Shown here: in pieces, positions 57,984 through 64,000 of the stretch
How positions within the stretch are numbered: the first letter of the stretch is position 1
How the letters are laid out: each line of letters starts with the position of its first letter
Assembly (NCBI RefSeq): GCF_029168945.1
Contig: NC_083602.1
Coordinates: forward strand, 43,647,442 to 43,711,441
Direction of reading: 5' to 3'
DNA from: Cannabis sativa
Taxonomy: Eukaryota; Streptophyta; Magnoliopsida; Rosales; Cannabaceae
Length of the DNA: 64,000 bases
Position numbers and translations under genes: made by a program
The notes under the pieces: generated by a model
Database searches by the model: none
The model's input: the letters and a program-made list of their open reading frames with translations, nothing else
What the model was told of the DNA's origin: nothing

Positions 57984-59649
57984 TGTTAGATATATTTTAC
58001 CAGGATCTAAATTTATAACAAGTATGTTTCATTAACATCCTAATATGAATTCTAAAACCATGAAATAAACACATATAAAGTTTAGGAAACCTTACATTGG
58101 GTGCAGCAGAATATAATGACTCCTTCCGTTCAGATATCTAGCCCTTGATTCCTTTTTGTAGCAGAGCATTATCAATATCTGAACCTGGATCTCTTTCTCT
58201 ACTTCCTTTGATGCTGAATCTCTTTCTTGTTGGTTGATTTTCCATAGTCTTACACACTATGATTGAGATACCACTTGATGTGTGTGGGCACTCACTCATT
58301 CACTCAAGGATTTCAAAATTTAGAGAAGAAAAGAAGAAGGGAAGTGGTTCGGCCTATAGAGAAAAGAATAGGAGGCTCAGTTTTCATCTGACAGAATTAA
58401 GTGTGAATGAGAGCCATCACTATCTATTTATAGGTAACCACCTAGGTTTAAGTTAGAATTATTTGACATTAAAATAATGAAAAAATAAATCATAAAACCC
58501 TATAAGTGTGGCCGGCCATGGGCTTTGGATAATGGGCCTCACTTATGCAATTTTGCTGTTTTATCATTCATGTATCTAATTTTCTCAAAAACGCCAATTT
58601 TCCAATTCAACCATTTAATTGCCAATTCTAATTATTTAATAACTAAAAATTAATTATTAAATAATATTGTCATTTAATATATTTATTAATTAGACATATA
58701 AAGTCTCTTAATTAATAAATAAACCTAGAATCTCTTTTCTTTACAATTTAACCCTTGCTTAGTGAAAATTCATAAACTAGACATAGTCTAACTTTAGAAT
58801 TATAATTGATTAATCAAAATCAATTAACTGAGTCTTACAAGCAGTATGGTCTCAACTAGTATGGGGACCATGGGTCTATATATCCGAGCTTCCAATAAGC
58901 AGATCAAGAATTTATCCTTAAAACACTTAGCTCCGTATAAATGATATTTCAGCAAAGTGAAATGAGATCTCCACCATTTATCTCTGTTTAGCCAAGCTCG
59001 AAGGGTATCATCGTTTCACTTCTAAATCCCTATAGAAGTTATAGATTCCATATTTATGTTAGCGCTCCCACTCAATTATACTATCATGTTCCCAAAATGT
59101 ACGTATCACCCTGACCCAAAAGTACGCTTAACTAACAAATCAAAAAACATGTATAATATTCTTGAGATCGAACCTAACCATATCAGGATTAAGATCATTT
59201 GATCTAGGATCAACAGGTGATATTGAATTGAACAGATATTAAGGTAAATTTTAACAAATCTAATTAAAGTTCAATATCGGTCCCTTCCAATGTATAATCC
59301 ATACATCCGATACTGGTAAACTTTGCCAATGCCCTGGAAAGGACATAACACTTATCCAAGGTGTAAGAATACCTATCGCTGATTATCATGCCAGTCTAAA
59401 TCCAGTGAACTGACAAATCAGGGAATAAACTTTCGAACATATAATTAAGATTATATTCCACTGTGTTGACAACACTATAATCATTAACAAATTGATATGT
59501 TTTGGACTTTAATAGAATTCATACATTATGTAAATAATCATGAAATAAATCATGTGAACCATGCAACATTAAATGTCATTTCTGATCTTTATTAATAAGT
59601 AAATCTGATTATATTGAAATGAGTTTTATTTAGGGCATAAAACCCAACA
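57984..59649 (-). repeat. 5' LTR of the minus-strand copia element, with deletion
   Basis: TGTTAGATATATTTTACCAGG to GGCATAAAACCCAACA. It follows the solo LTR at 4160-6047 but lacks about 210 bp after GCAGATCAAGAATTTAT (about 58916). At 59300-59520 it is closer to the palindrome arms at 51185-51569 than to the 17-21 kb copy, so the two ends of this element agree with each other. Confidence 0.9.
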
Positions 59650-59879
59650 CTTTCTTTCTATTTTTACTAATTTGTGAGTCTTTCTCATTTTCTGAAGAAA
59701 TTTTAATAATAAATATTTTAAAATAATCCCACATTGTTTAGGAACCATTTTGTGTGTTGTACTATATCGTATAAATAAGTCTATTAATCTTCACTTTTAT
59801 TTGTCACAAATTTAATTTTTTTTCTTCATATATGATAGTTGTTTATAGAGATTTTTAGAAACAAATAAAACAGAGCTTA
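59650..59879. other. AT-rich sequence between elements
   Basis: No recognisable feature. It does not resume the Tat gag interrupted at 50695, so the copia element's insertion site cannot be rebuilt from the flanks. Confidence 0.5.
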
Positions 59880-61500
59880 AGAAAGAAATAAAATAGTAAA
59901 TATTAGACAAATGATTTTTACGTGGTTTGAGCGTTAATAATCCCTAGTCTACGAGTCAGTTGTCCCTTGTATTTGGATAATACAAGTATTTACTGTATAA
60001 ACCTTAGCTCTGCATTCCTTTTGTCTCTCTTGAAGAAGAAAGTTTGTAGGAATTTTTGCAGAGGTTTGGCTAGTATAATATTTGTCACCCCTTGTACATA
60101 AAAAGTGAGAGTATTTATAGGCTTACATCTGGGTAAGGGCATTCCCTTTACCCACCTAGAGTTCCGTACCACAGCCCGTTGCAAGGGTTGGAGAATACAG
60201 CTGCAGATTTGACTGTTCGACCTTGGAGAACCTTCTTAATCGTGCAGTGTGCAAGGGTAATGCCTAATACTATCTGAATTAGGGACACGTGTTGCTCAAA
60301 GGTTTTTCCTTTACAAATTAATCTCTAGACAAGTTGTGGGGGCAAAAGGCATGTCTTCAGATACGTACGCGCACTACCATGGTCTGGCATGGAGGACAAG
60401 ATATGATATTGTGTCAGAAAAATGTATAATCGTCTGTAGGTCAATTTTTATATGCAATGGCCATGGCGATTTTCCTTGGTGCAGTAGCTAAGATCCATGA
60501 CCAGTTCGTAGAAGTCTTCAGTTGGTAGTCAAGTAGCCAAACTGTGTTCCATGACGTCTTGGAGTTGGGGACAAATATGGTCCTTCCGTGTCCCGGAGAT
60601 GTTACTTGGTTTGGGAATGGTTCTCCCCATCAACTATCCATAAAACCCCTCCCGGACTAGCAAGGCATCTCTGCGAGGAACCTTAATGGTCATCTATATA
60701 AATCCGAGAGGTTTACACATCTTTGCCTCTAATTATGCCACATGTCTTTGGTATAAAAACAAGAATAATATTTACCTCCCAAGCTTTTGGGACTCTTTGA
60801 GTTTCAGGAGCTTGCAATTTCTTCCCCGGAACTAATCTTTGACATGTGCTGACTATTAGAGTCGTGGATGCATCTTTTTGGTGAGTTGTAATCCATTGAC
60901 GGTCGATGGAACGTTAGGGCTTTCTGACAGGGCAATAATGCAGAATATTAAATGCCCTAGTCAATTCATTACGTGCGTTTTGGGGGACATTTGTTAGAAA
61001 AAGGTGAAACTCACAATAGGGTGATTTGAAAAGACCTTTCTTTATTGCTTGTTGGACTCGAGGAAAATCATGGCAAAGAAATGCTTTTCAACCCTTTCAA
61101 CTCCCCAGCCGTTGGATCAAATGAGATGATTGTGTGGGAGATCCAGACCGTTGATTTTGAAAGAGGCCTACCATCTTTTCGAAGTATAAATTGACATCGA
61201 AGGCTCTTTTCCACTTTTTCCACACCTTTAACGAACTTCAAAGTCTCCCTTCAATTTTTCTCTCTCATTTTTCCTTCGTCGGTGAATGCAAGAGAAGTGT
61301 GAGCATTTGATTCAACAACTGCTAATTCTCCACATGAGGCTTTTTCCAGACATCAAACCCCTTCACATCGATCACCTGAATCTCTACCAAACAAAGGTTT
61401 CGACTTCCAGACTTGTTGTGATAGTTTAATCAACTGGGTTCGAAAGCTCTAGACAAGATTCTACAACAACACCCTATATTTTTTTCACTCAACAAGTAAG
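59880..61500 (+). repeat. LTR/promoter-like region of a gypsy-type element
   Basis: Words such as TTTTTACGTGGTTTGAGCGTT and TCTACGAGTC match the region at 35230-35280, with considerable divergence. A TATA-like GTATAAATTG at 61184 and a CT-rich leader are followed by ACAAGTAAGTACTC at about 61492, a splice-donor-like site in the same relative place as at 36420. The ORF at 61854 lies downstream. Exact LTR borders are not resolved. Confidence 0.5.
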
Positions 61501-61825
61501 TACTCTAACTCATGGTTGAACTTTCATTCTTTCGTACCTAGGATAGAAATTTCTTATTCAAGCTAGGATTAGGACTATTTATATATGTTGAATAGTGAAA
61601 AAGGTTTCGTGAAAAATTTCCATAGCTTAAGGGTAGATCTTTCTGAGAATTGGCTTGCCGTAAAAAGGAGGCTAGAACTGTCATTTCTGGTTATTTGAGG
61701 TTTATAGGTGCATGTATATAGACCTTAGGGATTTGTTGATTGGAATAAAAATCTGGCGATTTTTTGTTATGTGTTATTAGTTGGTCGCTTCAAAAAGCTT
61801 GGTTTCTCTTTGTTTTTGTGTTGGT

Positions 61826-62863
61826 AGAGATGGACCTGAACTAGGATTTTTAATTGGGCACTGTGGGAACCACTAAAGGTGCACCTGTTGGCCTCGTAGG
61901 GGAAGCAATCACGGAAGGAACCCAAGCTATGGTTCCTACTGAAGTGCCCCAACAAGGGAAAATTCTTGAGATTGTCCTAAAGGATGAACCCATCACAGAG
62001 GAAGGACCCTCCGTGAAAGCCAAAGGAAAATGGAGGGCTAGGACCCCCTACTGCACATGCTTTCAATGACTATTTGGAAGATGGACTAGAAGGCCAATTG
62101 TTTCTGTTCTTATGGAATGTTGACAACATATGCTGATCACGTTGGTCTTTGCAATATTCCAGGATTAGTATGGCACAGGTTATCTGCCACGGGAGAGTCT
62201 ACGTCCACTAGTGTGGAGGGATTCAGTGCCTGGAGTTGGTCCCACATTTCCAATGGAGCACATCTTCCATTAAGGGCCTATTTTGTGAAATTAATGGCTA
62301 AGATTGGGATAGACTCTTTCCAGTTAATCCCCTCATCGTACAAGCTCCTGGGTGGGTGGTATGTCTTTTGCAAGATGAACAAGTTGGAGGTACCTTCCTC
62401 GGAGGAGATCTTTTACTTTTATAGTGTAAAGGCTAACCCTATGAGGACTAACCAAAAGAAGCTAGACTTCTTCAAGCAGGACAAGCATCCTAATTCATAT
62501 TGTCCAATTCGCCACACTAATCGTACCCACGACCTTCGTGAGTATTGGTTCTTCTCCTCCGGGTTCCCCGTGAAAAGGGTACCTTCACTCTAGCTGAACT
62601 TCCAGTGCCAGGTATTGTCGACTCACAACCGTAATTTCTTATTTCTTAGATTTTCTTTGTATTGGCTGATTTACTGATGGTTTTTCTTGTAAATTTTTTG
62701 ACTTTTGCGAGGACTTCCATCTCAGAGCATCAAAACTGCAGAGGTAGTCAACAAAGTGGCTCAGTATGGGGCCTTCAATGAGGAGCAATTAAGGGTCGAG
62801 GGATGGATCACAACTGAATTACTTCGTAGGTCTAGCATCATTGAAAATTTTCAGAACATTGAT
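61826..62863 (+). pseudogene. Gypsy-type transposon protein (PF04195-like), broken
   Basis: Three pieces in different frames: 61854-62069 (acidic, Pro/Glu-rich), 62117-62593, and 62714 to about 62863 after a likely intron (CCAG/GTATTG at about 62611 to GCGAG at about 62718). The middle frame encodes GAHLPLRAYFVKLMAKIGID, then YKLLGGWYVFCKMNKLEVPS, characteristic of the domain called putative gypsy type transposon. Near 62555 a run of four C shifts the frame: the family-like continuation KGTFTLAELPVPG lies in another frame. The start near 61826 (ATGGAC) is quickly closed by TAG. Such ORFs occur as extra, often antisense, genes in Tat-lineage gypsy elements. Confidence 0.7.
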
Positions 62864-64000
62864 TGATAACTCTATGAAAATAGAGTTATTTATATCTTTT
62901 TGGGCATTAAATTAGCTTTGTTCTCAAGTATTTTTAGTTTATTTTAGTGATTTTTATTTAGTTTTAAATAAATATTAATTTTAACATTTTTAGATTAGTT
63001 TTAGTTAAATTTTGTAATATTTTATCAGTTTTATTTAGTTTCCCATTTTTGTAAGTATTAATCTCAATGTTGTGTATTTTTATAAAAAAAGATTAAATGT
63101 ATATTTTGGGCTTATTGTTAAAATTGAAAAAAAAAATGATATTAAAGTCCATAAACTAATTGAAGCCCAGGTGATTAATGTGTTTTTTTTTCTTTATTAG
63201 GCCTTTTTGTTAAAAAAAAAATGTATAAAAGGTGAAAAGAGATAATGGGCCAAGTGAGAAGGGTTTTGCTTGGCATGAATTTGGAAGAGTTTATATATTG
63301 TTATATATACTCAAAAAAAAGAGGTGAAGGGAATTACAAAAAGAGGAGACGGCTGACAGGCTGACAGTGAAGAAAAGAAGAAAAATGAAGAAAAAGAAGA
63401 AAAAGAAAAAGAAAAGAGAGAGATAGTTTTATTTAGGGTTTTAATTTAGCATTTTTAATTTTGAGATTGGCAAAAATCAAGAGGAAGAAGAAGAGCAATT
63501 TGGAGAAGAAACTTAGAGTCTTGTGACAAGCTCTAAATGGGTTTTTATTTCTATCTTTTTTTTCTTTTAAATTTTGTAATTTTTGCACTATCTATTATGA
63601 GTTAATTTTCTTTTTGCTAGAATTATTTTCTTGACTTAAATTGTGATTTGATATTTTGTTGCTATGTTTTAGTGAATTGATTTTGTTCATTCAAGTGTGT
63701 TTATTGTGCAATTGCTTACTTTTGCTTGATCACCATTAGTAGGTACTAGCTAATCTTAATTTTGGAAAAAATAGGGTTAGTGGAATTGCTTGAATGATGC
63801 ATGAATATCACTTTGGAAAATTGTGATTTGTAAATGGCATAGGAATATGTTATTTACCATGTATGACTTGAAGGAATTGTACTTAAATTGATATTCTTAA
63901 AATTAATTGGGCACAGGAATATGTTAATTAATTAGAGAATCAAACCATAAATACTTTAGAAAAAGGATTATGACATTTTAAATTCCTAGTTGACACCATC
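62864..64000 (+). mobile_element. Start of another LTR-type element, cut by the window end
   Basis: TGATAACTCTATG at 62864 begins with TG and a perfect hairpin (AACTCTAT-GAAA-ATAGAGTT, 62868-62887), and interrupts the coding remnant that precedes it. Downstream are A/T-rich and AAGAAGAAGAGC-type purine tracts (63360-63520), then sequence resembling the leader of Ty3/gypsy elements. No coding sequence or second LTR lies in the window, so the type is uncertain. Confidence 0.5.

Larger units (their letters stand above)
50696..59649 (-). mobile_element. Ty1/copia family element, minus strand, mostly non-coding
   Basis: Left: rearranged 3' LTR. Interior 51570-57983. Right: 5' LTR 57984-59649. The first 1.4 kb of interior is the reverse complement of 17781-19195, fixing family and orientation; further pol-like but broken sequence reaches about 54050. 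From 54700 to 57980 it is AT-rich and non-coding. A primer-binding site adjoins the right LTR. The flanks TCCGT (left) and CTTTC (right) do not match, consistent with the rearranged left end. The element cannot encode its own proteins. Confidence 0.88.

Noticed and set aside
50691..59654. Target-site duplication for the minus-strand copia element
   Set aside because: TCCGT and CTTTC do not match, and the left end is rearranged, so no TSD can be claimed.

Overview
The window is plant nuclear DNA, most probably from a eudicot. It is very AT-rich and made almost entirely of nested, decaying transposable elements (Ty1/copia and Ty3/gypsy LTR retrotransposons, Helitron-like ends, MITEs). The only other gene-like remains are spliced, with GT..AG introns. 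I see no tRNA or rRNA gene, no CRISPR array and no prokaryotic gene structure. The species cannot be named from the sequence.

Layout. 1-1945: two LTR-like arms in inverted orientation enclose an array of about ten short hairpins. 4160-6047: a solo copia-type LTR with a perfect 5-bp target-site duplication (TSD). 7.2-8.3 kb: a Tourist-like element containing a 129-bp tandem duplication and a nested hAT-like MITE. 9.2-15.4 kb: four Helitron-like 3' termini, a 1.6-kb DNA transposon with an 8-bp TSD, and several tandem repeats. 17050-21054: a copia element of the same family as the solo LTR, with its 5' half deleted, inserted in a GC-rich leader-like sequence; a short ORF with a transit-peptide-like start follows at 21285.

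22.9-32.4 kb: exons of an Ulp1-like (C48 cysteine protease) gene. A second, minus-strand copia element sits in one intron, and a frameshift lies just before the catalytic Cys. A further unknown ORF with one internal stop lies at 32.6-33.1 kb. 34.3 kb: a small terminal-inverted-repeat element.

35.2-50.7 kb: a minus-strand Ty3/gypsy Tat-lineage element (gag-protease, RT, RNase H, integrase), split by a long-LTR chromovirus-type gypsy element (40186-49533, TSD CTGTG, two long and very similar LTRs). Removing the insertion and one TSD copy makes the Tat reading frame continuous again. 50.7-59.6 kb: another copy of the first copia family on the minus strand, mostly non-coding, whose 3' LTR is a 0.39-kb-arm palindrome. 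59.9-62.9 kb: a promoter-like LTR region followed by a broken ORF resembling the putative gypsy-type transposon domain (PF04195). At 62864 a further LTR appears to start and runs off the window.

No intact gene set works together here. The order of events can be read from TSDs and interrupted frames. The chromovirus insertion looks the youngest because its LTRs are nearly identical; the copia pol remains and the Tat element look older.
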